From positions 601,501-665,500 of the forward strand of contig JAEMWC010000053.1 of the NCBI GenBank assembly GCA_016490735.1: a stretch of 64,000 nt of DNA, given 5' to 3'. The notes below the pieces were generated by a model. That model had not been told where the DNA came from and made no database searches. It was given only the letters and a program-made list of their open reading frames with translations. The position numbers and the translations under genes were made by a program. This DNA comes from Pachyseris speciosa. Its lineage: Eukaryota; Cnidaria; Anthozoa; Scleractinia; Pachyseridae. This document shows positions 32,861 through 44,204 of this stretch, piece by piece. Each line of letters opens with the position of its first letter. Within the stretch, counting starts at the first letter, position 1.

Positions 32861-33443
32861 GGTTAAAACCAGTCTTTAGAGTGATCAATGTCTTTAATTT
32901 CTCCTTACAGAACGAACGTCCTTACTCTATAAACTGATCCTCAAATTCACCCAAATCTAGATCATGATTGCTTAAAGCAAACAACCAAGAAATGCAGTGA
33001 ATTAATCACCATACATGACAACAGGCATTATTGTTAGAGCAGTCTCAGTACAACTTAAATCACCTGTCATTTCATTTCAAAAATTGGGGATGATACCATG
33101 AAAAGGTTTGATTTGTTCACTTTAGGCGAATTGAGAAGAACAGTTTAAAGGCACATGGCCGAGAGCAGTGCAATAAGTGCTAAATCAGAGAAGTATCCAC
33201 CGATTCAGGGGTACGATTCTCCGAGTTAGCATTACAGTTTTTCCTATTGTAGGAGATTAAAGAACGAAGAATATTGATGCTGTCTACGTTTCGTCCGATT
33301 CTAATCCTATGACTGTGCTATGCTGTTCTACGATTTAGCACGTTAATAGAATATCGCACTCTGCGATCTGATGGCCGATCAACAATAAACAATTTCGATT
33401 CTTCCTTCACAATTTACTTGATTTGATTTTAACGAAAGCTTAC

Positions 33444-33496
33444 CTGTTCCACTAAAGCACACATCCGCCTTTTCTTGTACTGGTAAACCATCATTT
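33444..33496 (-). other. Possible short spliced coding start
   Basis: On the minus strand MMVYQYKKRRMCALVEQ is followed by GTAAGC, a consensus donor. No matching downstream exon was found beyond a weak acceptor near 29,275 that would reach a stop within five codons. Kept only as a candidate lncRNA or short exon. Confidence 0.2.
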
Positions 33497-33774
33497 TAAG
33501 TGGAATGGAACTAAAAATCCTGAAGAAATGTTCTCTTCGCACAACTGCACTTCGCCACGTGCCCGCCAGAAATAAAAAATAACGGTTTTCTGTGAGCCCG
33601 AAATTGAGGTTGTTGACCGAAGCGGCTCATTCATTCCCAGTCTCCTGACGCGAATTGCTGCGTCGTGCTGTCGTACTCCTCTTAACTTACCCGTTTTAAG
33701 TACCTTTGTCGTGCAACAAGTGGCCAGGAATCATTTGATGGAGTCTATGATAACTCTGTCAAAGAAGTTGAAGT

Positions 33775-33928
33775 GTTTCAGGCTTCTTTTCGCAATTGCA
33801 TAAATTGCGTTCATAACTGCGAGGATCATTCTTCATTTGATTTCATTTCCGCAGTTCATATATGATTCATTTCATATATCATTCATACTCATTTCTTTCA
33901 CGGGATCATATGAACCCACAATTGACCT

Positions 33929-33969
<41 letters not shown>

Positions 33970-34178
33970 ATCGCACCGGTAATCGCGAGGTCACGGGTTC
34001 GAACCCCGTTGAAGTCCTGAATTTTTTTCAGGCTTCTTTTCGCAATTGCATAAATTGCGTTCATAACTGCGAGGATCATTCTTCATTTGATTTCATTTCC
34101 GCAGTTCATATATGATTCATTTCATATATCATTCATACTCATTTCTTTCACGGGATCATATGAACCCACAATTGACCT

Positions 34179-34216
<38 letters not shown>

Positions 34217-34398
34217 GGCATCGCACCGGTAATCGCGAGGTCACGGGTTCGAACCCCGTTGAAGTCCTGAATTTTTTTTTTTTTTTTTCAGGCTTCTTTT
34301 CGCAATTGCATAAATTGCGTTCATAACTGCGAGGATCATTCTTCATTTGATTTCATTTCCGCAGTTCATATATGATTCATTTCATATATCATTCATAA
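33775..34398 (+). repeat. tRNA-Thr-like SINE, tandem 2.4 copies
   Basis: Each ~250-bp unit has a body (TTTTCGCAATTGCATAAATTG) and then a tRNA-like part with TAGCTCAGTTGGTTAG and GGTTCGAACCCC. The anticodon loop is CCGGTAA (GGT, Thr) and acceptor halves are GGCTTCA/TGAAGTC. tRNA-like parts lie at about 33,953-34,017 and 34,193-34,267. An extra base in the anticodon stem makes a working tRNA unlikely. AAGTTGAAGTGT flanks both ends (33,763 and 34,399), a 12-bp duplication typical of LINE-mobilised SINEs. Confidence 0.82.
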
Positions 34399-34739
34399 GT
34401 TGAAGTGTATTGGTTTTGATCGTGAAACAACAACAAAAGCGCACAATGGGTGAACCTTTAACGAACACTCTGCAAGAGTTAAGTTTGATCGGAAAATATT
34501 GTTTGAATTATTGAGAATTGAAATATTTATAGAACAGTACTATTTTCTCGTAATTCTTTTAGCGCTGGTTTTACTCATCCAGGCCCAGCCCAAATCTTAT
34601 TGAAGAGATCATATAACACCATGTCATTTGCAATACCCTGCGAGCCGGAGTTCATTGGTGCTAGTATTCTGTAGTATTACGATGTTTTGCGAAAGGTGTG
34701 GTTTGAAACAACCATCACATAAAACGTAAATAAGCATAA

Positions 34740-34990
34740 TCCGATTGGACACGTTCACACCAGCTTTACATTAACTTTACTTTCAGTCTAATAAAGTGCA
34801 ACTTAACGCAAACTTTATATGGCGCGTAATGGAAAGTAAATCTGGCTTATCAACTTTCAACAACCTTTACGCAAGCTTTACGTCCGATAGGCGTAAAACT
34901 ACCTTTACAAGGCTTTACGAAGTGGCGTAAACTTGCTGCCCCAACTTTACGCAAATTTACGGCAACTTTAATTTTCCGTAAATCTCTTTT
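34740..34990. repeat. Right subterminal TTTACG-rich block of CACTA-like element
   Basis: Many CTTTACG and ACTTTAC words, mirroring the left block at 27,880-28,160. Likely transposase-binding sites. Confidence 0.65.
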
Positions 34991-35022
34991 TTCATGCTGT
35001 GGGTTATCTCTGGCTCGTTATG

Positions 35023-35326
35023 CTTCAAGAGTCTGAGCCAACCAGCTATCACACATGACAGTACTAGTGACGAGTCTCGAAGAAGTGGATTTGGTTCTCT
35101 AGCTGACCAAGAGTGCTTGCAAGAGCTCCCAGCTACAGCTCCAAGTGTGAATGCTCCAGATCCGGCTCCGCCGAAACTCTTGGACCAAGCTGTTCTGCCA
35201 AGTTCAAGTAATCCTGTTCCTGTTCCTGCTCCAGAGTATCAAACTTGTGTCTCTCAGCCCGATAGTCAGCCACCTTTGCGCAGATCCACCCGAAAGCGAA
35301 CTCCTCGACAAATTCTTGACTTATAG
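35023..35326 (+). pseudogene. C-terminal tail of Gypsy pol after the insertion
   Basis: The frame continues with FKSLSQPA, a Pro/Ser-rich linker, and a basic end RRSTRKRTPRQILDL followed by TAG. Such a basic LRRSTR..RP tail closes many Gypsy integrases. The frame begins inside the inserted DNA, so the natural upstream part is the integrase ending near 24,660. Confidence 0.75.
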
Positions 35327-35540
35327 GCTAGAATTCTGATTAAAACTATCAACTTTGAGGGCGTGACTATTTCAACTTGAAAAGACTTTGCTTATGAACT
35401 ACACGTTTGTTTCCGTTTGACTTTTGACTAGCAGCATGATTTTAGGTCTAGTGGACAGTCGCCGAGTTTGTTCAATTTTGTATTGCTGTTGTAACCTTAT
35501 TATGATCATTGTTTGATGTGTTTCAAGAGATTTTCTAACT

Positions 35541-35553
35541 AGAAGGAAGGAGA
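35541..35553 (+). promoter_or_regulatory. Polypurine tract
   Basis: AGAAGGAAGGAGA immediately before the right LTR; primes plus-strand synthesis in LTR elements. Confidence 0.8.
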
Positions 35554-35742
35554 TGTAATGTTTATGTAATTAACCGGAAGTCATACGACTGGATATTGCA
35601 GTTAGCAGTAGTCTCGCTATGAACTTTGGAAATGAGGCTCTATCGCCATCATGAAGGACCATGTGGTTGATGTTTCTAGTATTCATTAAAATCGTTGGTT
35701 TATCCTATTCATCGTCATTCAATGTCTAAAGGAAACATCACA
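35554..35742 (+). repeat. Right LTR
   Basis: 189 bp, matching the left LTR at about 95 percent by my count; followed by the GTTAG duplication at 35,743-35,747. Confidence 0.88.
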
Positions 35743-35747
35743 GTTAG

Positions 35748-36430
35748 CATAAGAAAACATGATTTACATGAGAAAAGTAGGTATGTTTTTATCAAAACTA
35801 GATTACCCCCAGCTTCACTTTCACCGACAACTGCAAAATGGTCTATCACAAACTAAATTCCTCTATGTGCTTTAATTTCTGCACAATTATAAGCTTAAAT
35901 CTTCAAAAAACAATAAGCTTACCGTTTCCATTTTCCTTTAGAATTTGCGACATGACATTTCGTACAGTGGAAAGTCAAACAGGATTTCCAATAAGCTTAA
36001 GTTTAACTGTTGTTAGTGAGACAGGAATGCTTTGTAGTAACAGAACAACACGAGCGTTGACAAACACAAGGTAAACACTGAACTGATGAACAGGTTCGAT
36101 CGCCCGTGAAATGAATGAAGAGACTTCCAATTTCAGTCGATCTCCACAGCACGTTTAACTTAATCCATGTATTTAGGTGTACGTATCAATGTTTTCCACA
36201 AAAATAAAGGTTAGTCTTTCTTCGCCTCTGGACACCACATTTGCCAGTCTTTTCTCCTCTCTTTCCTCGCTGTTTCTCGGCTGACATTTTGCTTTTTTGC
36301 TCGTGCTCTCATTAGCTCTATGAGCAATTCGTCGTTTGCTTTCTCGTTTTCTGTCTTTGACTTCCTTCCTCGTTTATCGACAGTCAAGGAATTAATAAAT
36401 TATCATTCAGCGCTTACGAAACCACACGAG
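35748..36430. other. Non-coding, no gene seen
   Basis: Nothing beyond short AT-rich frames. A plus-strand run 35,838-36,074 is not supported by any domain. Confidence 0.5.
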
Positions 36431-36439
36431 TAATTTTTC

Positions 36440-37000
36440 CCTTGCTGGCCCGTACACTACAAAATTATCAAAGCCAGCCAAGACATTTCGCTTTTTTTAA
36501 CATCCAAACACGGATTCTCACCGGTTCACACAAAAACACTCGGGGATTAATCAAGTTAAGACGACGAAACTTTTGCTGTTTACAGTCTTTATAGATCTCA
36601 ACTTCTTCAATGAAGCGTGAGGCGCGCTAGTTTCACAGCTTTTTGACAGCTTTCTGTCAGATGTTGAGACACGCTCGTGCATTTCACCGCCAGTTTTTTC
36701 TCTCGAGCGTGAGTTCCTGTCTTCTTCAATTTGAAAAATAATTTGCCTCGCAGACACGTACATTATAAAAATACCAAAGCCAGCCAAAACACCCAAATGC
36801 TGATTTTTACCGGTTCACACGAAAAAATAAAAAAAATCGAGAAATAATCAAGTTATACTATAAAAAATTTGTTGTAGTAAGTTTTTCAAATAGGGCGTGA
36901 AGCGCGGTAGTTTTTGTCATTTTCTTGACAGAATTCTGTCAACCTTCTGTCAGATTTTGAGAGTTGGACATGGATTTGATCGGATTTTTACCCCTCGAAT
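36440..37000 (+). repeat. Imperfect tandem duplication, ~300-bp unit
   Basis: Two copies share CAAAGCCAGCCAA, CACCGGTTCACAC or TACCGGTTCACAC, and TTCTGTCAG followed by a TTGAGA block. Confidence 0.65.
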
Positions 37001-37179
37001 TTGAATTTCTTCCTTCAATAAAATTCCGTCTGGCACATAAATTTGATCGGATTTTTTCCCTTCGAATTTTAATTTATTCTTTCTTTCTTTTCCGATACCG
37101 CTAAAAGATCACAAGTTTCTTCTCTTGTTTGTTTGTTTCTTTTTCTGATTTCTCCCAATCTCGTGTGTGACTTTTCAAT

Positions 37180-37590
37180 TGTCATACATGGAGGGGTGGA
37201 CGTACAGGAGGACGGCCGTCGGTCATCAAATTTTCTCGGACAGATGGGTTACCACATTTTCTTACCCATGGTTCTCCGCGCGCACGCCTTCGGCGGAGCT
37301 CCGCTATAAGTACGGTGCTCCGTTTGGCGTTCCGGGCCCCCGCAGCTCCGCTATTACTCTTCTACAATATCTCAATTTCTTGACTTTATCTTTTGAATGG
37401 TTAATGATTTTATTTTTTACTTGTGTGACGTGCACGTGGCTGAAATCGAACATCCTCTTTTTATTTCTTGAGTTTCTTGTGCTGTTACGCACGGACGGAC
37501 TTACAACCCGATGACTAAGCAGCCTCGCCTCTTCGAGGCAGTAGTTACAATAACAATCGTGGAGCTCCGCTTTTGGGCTTGGCTAAATAG
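37180..37590 (-). mobile_element. End of a dispersed coral-type repeat
   Basis: Carries GGAGCTCCGC at 37,297 and GGAGCTCCGCTTTTGGGC at 37,563 with GGCTTGGCTAAAT, the same end signature as repeat family A. The 115-residue frame here is probably repeat-derived. Confidence 0.45.
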
Positions 37591-38111
37591 ATACATTAAG
37601 TTTTACGTGAGAAAAGGCTGATATGATTTCTACTATAGAAACTGAATAAATAAGGAAAATGGCAGCTACACTGTATTCTTTTTACTTTGAAGTCTGGTAT
37701 CTATGGCAAGCAATTTAGTTCAAATTTTTAATCAAGAAGTCAGCTTTCTGTCTAAATCAAATTTAAAATCTTATTTGTGTCCGACACAATATATCGACTG
37801 TAGTTTAAAACGTGTTTCCATGAGTGAAGACTCACAAAGATTTTACAATGACTTGCAATGCGTTCTTAAGATAAGCATAAAATAATGCCAAAATGGGGCA
37901 TTTTCAATGCCTCACTGCTCCGTAATGAGCATTGGTGCCTACCGGCCCTCTTTTTTAAATTCAAAATTTAAGTTCTCATTTGATAAATCCAGTGGAGAAA
38001 GTTTAAACGAAAATCTATTGTCAGTCTTATTTCATAGAAATTTCCTTAAATCAATGGTTTGGGTATTTTATTTAGATTCTAAATAAAGTGTTTTCTTTCG
38101 CGTCCTAATAG

Positions 38112-38251
38112 GAGTTCACTGCAAACTGGGACCAAAGCACCGTTGTGTTTCACCCGTTGCGTCCGACGATCACTGCACGTTATGTCCGCTTTCGACCAAT
38201 AGCTTGGACTGGCTGGATCTCAATGAGAGTAGAGGTTTATGGATGCAGTCT
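38112..38251 (+). CDS. Host exon: F5/8 type C (discoidin) domain, C-terminal part
   Basis: Bounded by an AATAG acceptor and a GTAATA donor. The frame reads FTANWDQSTVVFHPL, TARYVRFRPIAWTGWISMRV and EVYGCS, the conserved second half of a discoidin domain (RPI.W.GWI..R.E..GC). Such extracellular domains bind phospholipids or glycans. The first half must lie upstream, possibly beyond the repeat-rich stretch, but I cannot find it. The following EGF-like exons on the same strand suggest one secreted or membrane adhesion gene. Confidence 0.78.
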
Positions 38252-38489
38252 AGGTAATAGCGACCTTCAGATCAGACTACGAGTACGAGATTGAGTACGA
38301 GTACGACTTTCAAATTTCAAAACGGCTGCGTTCTCAGAGGCCTCGCTCCTCAGTGTTGTTAAACAGAATAGAATGAGACGCTAGGAACGAGAGGTGGTGT
38401 CATACATGATTAATCTAAGCTTGCGACTAGGAATTGAAAAGTCGTACTCGTACTCGATCTCGTACTCGTAGTCCGATCTGAAGGTCATT

Positions 38490-38539
38490 GATAGCGGAGC
38501 TCCGGTGGCCCGAAGGGTCGCCAGCGGAGCACCATACTT

Positions 38540-38571
<32 letters not shown>

Positions 38572-40075
38572 AAAATGGCTAGCGGTATTGCTCGTCGTCG
38601 CGCACGACGACGGAGTTGCCCAATAATTAATAATAATATTATAATAGTATAAATAATAATAATAATAATAATAATAATAATCCAACATGGCAGCCATACT
38701 CCATCGGGCCCAGCTGACCAGCTAGTTTACAGCGTAAGTGTTTGATACTGGACATCCATCTTATAGCCAATTGACACCTGTCAGAACAAGGTATCCGCTG
38801 ACCAGAGTCAAGTGACCATATCGCGGCTCAAGCTCAGACCTCATCGAGGTCAGATGTTAATTTTTTTTTAGTTGACCGCAGACCAGGTACTTGCTCTCGA
38901 TTGGATCGCAGGTTCAAGCCAGGTGTGGGACACCCAAACCAAAACGAGGCTTGACCTTTCGCGTGCTTTCTGCGGCTCGTAATTTCAAATTCAGTTGCAT
39001 GGTTTCTTCATTTTGAGCAAAACAACTTTGCCCTTTGACTCGCGTAAAAGGCATAAAAATCTAGAACTTGTCAAAAGATGCTCCGGAATTTTCAAGTGAT
39101 AAAAAGAACAGGGAAATATTTTTCTCAGGAAAAGCTTCAAACTTGGATCGATTGTGCGGTTGAAAAACTTAATTCAACACTTCAAGGGCTTTCGCTTTAC
39201 GGCGGTATCTTTTATCTCACCAAGAAAAGGTCATTTAACATTAATGGGAGGAACGAGTAGCTCAAACTCTGTGGAAGAAGCTCTTACTTTGGAGAAACCG
39301 TTTGCTATTTTTGCGGATGCTTGTTTTTACTTTTTTAAGCTACGTATTTTCAAGTCGTAGAAAACTCTACAACAAAGGATAATGAGGTAAATTAAATAAA
39401 TTGAAGCTTATCATTTGGTTTAATCGTTGTTACTTTTGTTCAGGAATGAAACTTGTATTTTTCTCTCTACTGGATATAAATAACAATCAATAACAATCAT
39501 CTCTACTCGTTTTGGACGCACAAAAGTAGTTGAATTGTTTGTTTGTTTTGTTACGTTGTTTTGTTTGCAAGCGAACGACTGTTTTTACTCCGCTTGGCTG
39601 ACTGTTTTTCGATTTCGGTGCCTCAACAGCGTTAAGAAACTTTTGCCCTTATCTTATTAACACGTTATCGGAATGAGTCCTCGTAAAATTAAGGATTAAC
39701 GCCCCGATCACACATTTTCATCCAACATCGTCAGTTGTCTAACATAACGTTGGGTGGCTAAATGCACAAACAATGTTTGACCAAACACTAGACAGAGTGA
39801 GTCCACAGAACGATTTTTTGCGTATCACGCTGAAATTTCGATTTTATGGGGTTCATTTGGTTTCTTTTTCCCGGCTGTGCACGTTTTGTTGGTTGGGGTG
39901 GCTAAACGATCAAACATTTCTTCGTAACGCGAAATGTTAGATGAAAATATATTAATGTTTGATCTAGATCAAACATTGAAAGCCATTTAAGAATAAGTGC
40001 AATGTTGTGGGAGGTGGCTAAACGGTCAAACAAGATGTTGGATGAAAATGTTTGATCGTCTTTTGATTGTTAAAT
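38490..40075 (-). mobile_element. Dispersed repeat family A, inverted copy
   Basis: Mirrors 13,900-15,790: ends with GCGGAGCTCCGG at 38,493, triplet microsatellites at 38,600-38,690, and AGCTGACCAGCTAGTTTACAGC. It also has the exon-like segment LMGGTSSSNSVEEALTLEKP (39,240-39,310) and the ATGTTGGATGAAAATGTTTG unit at about 40,032. Orientation is opposite to the first copy. Confidence 0.7.
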
Positions 40076-40849
40076 TCGTTTTCGAATACGAGTCATGTAT
40101 TGTTTTCTTGTAATGTTTTAATGTTTTGAGATTTCTGAACAGCAGTCAATTTCTGTGGACTGCTCTCAAAATTATCAGATGGAACATTACATTCTCTCAA
40201 ATTTTCGATTTCGTGTAAAGTAACGTTGAGTCTACAAAGCACTTGACCTAGTCCTCCAAATTTCTCGCTCATCTGCATTCCCCCCCTTAAATTTCAAATG
40301 CCAGACGTCAAGTGGTCATTTTTATATGCCCCACAGAAATGTAACATCAAATATCCTATTTGCCTTAATCTTGTGACAGTAGCCTAAGACATTATTTCAG
40401 GGATAGTTACGTGAATGATGACGTCATCACCTTAGCTTTGAGTTAACAGATATTTTATGCCAAATGTTATCTTTATCTGGTGTGATACACCCCTAGGTAT
40501 AAAATTGCCAAAATTATAAAGTTTGAAAAAAAATTGTCTTAAGGGATTCTGGGAAATTTTTTATGATATTTATAATTTACTTTTGTAAAACTAATAATAA
40601 TTATTATTATATTATCATTATTATTATTTATATTTTTTAAGAATATTTTTTGGCCGCCACCTTGTAAATACAACCGTCTTACATAATTTTTTTTAATGAA
40701 CTTTTTAGCAATACTTTTACAATATTTATACGGATTATAATTACGAAAGAATTCAAGTTGTGAGAAGATTTGACTCTGTTTCTTATTCTTCAATCTGTAA
40801 ATATGTTGTTTACTTCGATAGTTCTTACAAATTATGACAATTTGAATAA

Positions 40850-41060
40850 AGATTATTATTATTATTATATTATTATCATTATTATTATTATTATTATTAA
40901 TTATTGGGCGAATCCGTTCTCGTCGTTGTCATGTGTCCGCGCCCACAAGCAATACCGCTAACCATGATTACCATGAGCAAAGGAATTCGTGGGTTCCTAG
41001 GAGTTTGGTGTTCCGTTTGGCGGCCCATCGGGCCGTCGGAGTTCCGATAAAAAATAACAA
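40850..41060 (+). repeat. Third family A terminus with (ATT)n tract
   Basis: A TTATTATTATTATTA run at 40,850-40,905 is followed by TTGGGCGAATCCG, GGGTTCCTAGGAGT and GTTCCGTTTGGCGGCCC, resembling the 15.7 kb end. It is a truncated copy beside the intact EGF exon. Confidence 0.55.
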
Positions 41061-41269
41061 TAAATAAAACACCTGTCGATGGTATCTTTAACTGTCACGT
41101 GAAGTCATGTTATTTAAATCACAGGATTTTGGTACCCTGTAGTAAATTTCTATGGACGTTTCTATGGACTCACAGTTTCTTGCTAAAAACAGTGCCGCAA
41201 GGTAAGAGCGTTGAAGGACGTTTTTCTAGGCAACAAATATAATATTCATTCTGTTTCGCATATTTTCAG

Positions 41270-41383
41270 ACATCAACAAGTGCGCACCCAATCCATGCCA
41301 AAACGGAGCCACTTGTGTGGACCTCGTTGGAAGTTATCGCTGTCATTGTAAATATGGATACAGTGGCAACAACTGCGAAACAG
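41270..41383 (+). CDS. Host exon: EGF-like domain (intact)
   Basis: 114 bases with TTTTCAG acceptor and GTGAAC donor. The product [20 protein letters not shown] and [13 protein letters not shown] is a complete calcium-binding EGF-like module (DINKC start, six Cys). Length divisible by three and the shared split codon make it a cassette that can be duplicated without breaking frame. It lies 3.0 kb downstream of the discoidin exon. Confidence 0.85.
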
Positions 41384-42344
41384 GTGAACGCCATTTTACT
41401 ATTTTGAAAACATCCGTTAAAAAAATTAAAAGGTCAGGGATGGTCCTTTGTCTGACACTTAAACATGCCGAAGCCGCGCAGGAATAAAAATATCCTGCCA
41501 CTCATAATTTTTGTTACATACTCGATGTTAATTCAACATTAGGGGATGAGGGGGTGATAGCCACGGGTTGAGAGAGAATATACTGAGTAACACCTTGACA
41601 TGCTGTGACGTGAGAGTTCGCGATCTTTCGTCCCGTGTTACAGAGAAATTTGGCAGCGAGTGTAGCCAAATTTCGCAGGAATGTTGATCCAGGTTCAACT
41701 ACAGACGGAGTATTTACCTTCTCGCTGTGATCGGAACAAATAGATTTGTTGCTGGAAATATGTCTGAAAATAAAACAACAAACCAAATGTTGATGTAAAA
41801 AATATGGAATTCGAGATCCCGAGTGAAGGTAGGGCCAAAAATGTCAAAAGACTGCTGAATCCCTAATTAGAAATACCGAGAATCACTTCACTAATAGCGT
41901 TTCTCGCCTTTATTTACTCATATGTTCTTTTGGCAATTGCTACATTAATTATATTTGCCTAACCAAAAAGGGCAAAACTCGAATTTTGAAAAATGTGACT
42001 ACCGAACGAAGTCGACACCTTTCGCAAATTATGAACTGCTCCCGAAAGTCATTTTTTTAGCGTTTCTCGTCTTCTTTTACTACTTTTGTCATTTACATTA
42101 ATTATTCGTCTAACAAAAGAATGCAAATCTGGAATTTGAGAAAGATTTACAGTAACTATTAAGAGTTAGGAGCATGAAAAAACTGCAGGCAACTGAGAGT
42201 TTCACTTTTTCAGGCAGCGTGCACCTATCGTTACCACTCGTAATTCCTTCCTTGCTCGAATGATGATCCGACGATGCGCCTTCCCTTACAATCAGAATTC
42301 TTGCGGTGTAATAAATAACTTCAAAACCTTAAAACATCAATGAA

Positions 42345-42444
42345 TGCTCTCCGGTCAAGGCCAAAACGGAGCTACCTGTGTGTATTGTTTTACGTTGTCG
42401 CTGCGACTGTAAATCAGGATACACAGGTAGCTATTGCCCAACAG
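42345..42444 (+). pseudogene. EGF-like exon copy, decayed
   Basis: QNGATCV and a CGACTGTAAATCAGGATACAC block are recognisable, with a good donor (CAGGTGAGC), but the middle is altered and the frame broken. Confidence 0.7.
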
Positions 42445-43366
42445 GTGAGCAGCGTCTATATGAGGCGGTAAGGATTGTTTCAAGACGATTAAGATGGGTT
42501 CTTTAAGAAAACACAAGCGAGCCTCGTTTGATTTTTGTTTTGTACGCAAAGCAAAAACAACTCCCAATATCTAAAAACGCTGTTTCTTATAGTGTCTGTG
42601 TACCCGAAAAACAACTCAAACATGTTAATTTAACACTCTTATTTTAATTACTATTTGTATTCAGCATTTTTCATTGTTTTGTACTCGCACTTTTTATTCT
42701 GCCATTGAATCCCTTAAGAATTATGTGACCTTTTCACTGATTTATAACTATTATTCTACAATTTGTATTCAACACCTACTTGTTACTTACTTTATATAAA
42801 TCACTCACTTGTAAACATCCTTCAACTGAAGATGAATACTGAGTATCCGAAACATATCTTGTAGATTCAAACGTTGTGTGGTCTTTTTCAAATGTTTCAT
42901 ATCTGGCAAAATTATAAAGATGCATTGTATTTGAATTGTTGTTGTACGCTCCATTGGCACACTTTATAGCTTCAAATGGTCTGTCTGCTCCTTCATTTTT
43001 AAAGCAATTAACTGAGTAATTAAAATTTTCCCAAAACTTATTGGCCACAAGGAAATTCAATTAGTAAGAGTAAGTTTTTCAGGTAAATAGATCTGTCTCG
43101 TATTTTCAGTTCTCACTTTATCAGTCATGAAGAAACGTAACAGTAAGCAACGTGGCTACTTCTTCAGCGATCTTCAGTTTTTTCTTGATCAGCTTACGGA
43201 AACTGTTTCGGTTCCTCTGTTGGCTATTATGTTATAAATAAAACAACCATCGCTTACACTTGTTATTCTTATTAAGGTAATGGCGCTGGCTAACAATAAT
43301 ACTTTCTAACCACCTATGACGCTCTGATTTGCTAAAAGCTAAAAGTGTGTGATTTGAAAATCATAA

Positions 43367-43415
43367 CATATCAACGAGTGTGCATCCTCTTCATGCCAAA
43401 ATGGAGCCATGTGTC
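43367..43415 (+). pseudogene. EGF-like exon copy, 5' fragment
   Basis: INECASSSCQNGA is readable and then the sequence departs; the acceptor is degenerate. Confidence 0.65.
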
Positions 43416-44147
43416 ATTACCAGAAATCCGCGTCACGTTTATAAGGAGAGAATTTATTCATGCGTCACGCGGCCTTTAAAATAGCCGCCGGAGTTACTAA
43501 ATAAATGTATGAATTACAACAGAAAACTTCAGATAAATTTACCGGTGGCAATGCTTCTTATTATCCGCACGTCGCATATGAGTGTTCTTTGTTGCCTTTT
43601 AGACTGAAAACGTTAAAAAATTTAAGACAATTTTCAGTTGAAAAACTTCGGCCACTGACTCCTATTCAGTCACCATTTTAGTCAGATTTTAGTAAAATCA
43701 CTCACCTTTAATACAAATTTTGCAGTGCATTTCCACCTTGTGACAATCTTCCGCACGTCCAAGCAATATTACTTGAGAATGAGCTTTCCAAATTAGCCGC
43801 CTTTAAGTGATTCTGTGAAGGATAAGTCGAGACAAAATTACAACGAGAGAGAGCAGCCAGTCGATGTTAGGCTTCATCGAGCAAAACACTCCTCTGAGAC
43901 TGGTCGAAGGCCACAAATAAAGTTGGAGTTTCTGCTCGTTCTCAATACTCGCTAGCCATTATTGACATCATTCAATTTTACTTAGAAACCAAGCTTTTTT
44001 TGCATAAGTCCGCTGGTGTATAGAATTACTTGAATTTAGTCCCTCTCGAAGCCTTCGCTCAAAAGCCGCCATCTTCGAAACTCGCGTGTCTAGCGTGCAA
44101 TCGCGCGGGAGCAAAATGTCGCCGATTTCTGGTAATGGTGAAACATG

Positions 44148-44204
44148 TTGGAAGTTATCGCTGCGATTGTAAATCAGGATACACTGCCAGCAACTGCGAA
44201 ACAG
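44148..44204 (+). pseudogene. EGF-like exon copy, 3' fragment
   Basis: [17 protein letters not shown] followed by the donor CAGGTGAGC. The first half of the module is replaced by unrelated bases. Confidence 0.7.

Larger units (their letters stand above)
27826..35001. mobile_element. CACTA/EnSpm-like element, about 7.2 kb
   Basis: Termini CACAGCATGAAAA and TTTTTTCATGCTGTG, flanked by GGT at 27,823-27,825 and 35,002-35,004. A 3-bp duplication, CAC..GTG ends and dense subterminal motifs of the TTTACG/CGTAAA type (27,880-28,160 and 34,750-34,990) are hallmarks of the CACTA/EnSpm superfamily. No transposase is recognisable, so it is non-autonomous. Its interior carries SINE and foldback insertions. 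Confidence 0.72.
24662..35022. mobile_element. Inserted DNA element with 15-bp inverted ends
   Basis: CATAACGAGCCAGAG at 24,662-24,676 and its inverse CTCTGGCTCGTTATG at 35,008-35,022 flank everything that separates the end of pol from its tail. Removing this unit rejoins the pol ending, so the insertion entered the retrotransposon. Without the inner CACTA-like element it is about 3.2 kb. No transposase is visible. No clean target duplication was found, so the superfamily is open. Confidence 0.65.
20695..35742 (+). mobile_element. Ty3/Gypsy LTR retrotransposon carrying nested insertions
   Basis: Two 189-bp LTRs (TGTAATG...CATCACA) flanked by GTTAG duplications bound a 15.05-kb unit. The coding part is 20,980-24,660 plus the pol tail at 35,023-35,326. 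The remaining 10.4 kb between 24,662 and 35,022 is foreign DNA inserted near the end of pol. A purine tract sits just before the right LTR. Ten of 189 LTR positions differ by my count, so the original insertion is not recent. Confidence 0.88.

Noticed and set aside
33953..34017. Functional tRNA-Thr gene
   Set aside because: The anticodon stem has an extra base and T33 is C. The same sequence is tandemly repeated with a SINE body and flanked by a 12-bp duplication, so it is a SINE head.
34122..34346. Protein containing RTSTGFEPVTSRLPVRCP
   Set aside because: It is the antisense translation of the tRNA-derived SINE; such predicted proteins are common artefacts in repeat-rich genomes.
37167..37514. 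115-residue host gene
   Set aside because: Overlaps the GGAGCTCCGC repeat-end signature, has no domain, and resembles repeat-derived reading frames.
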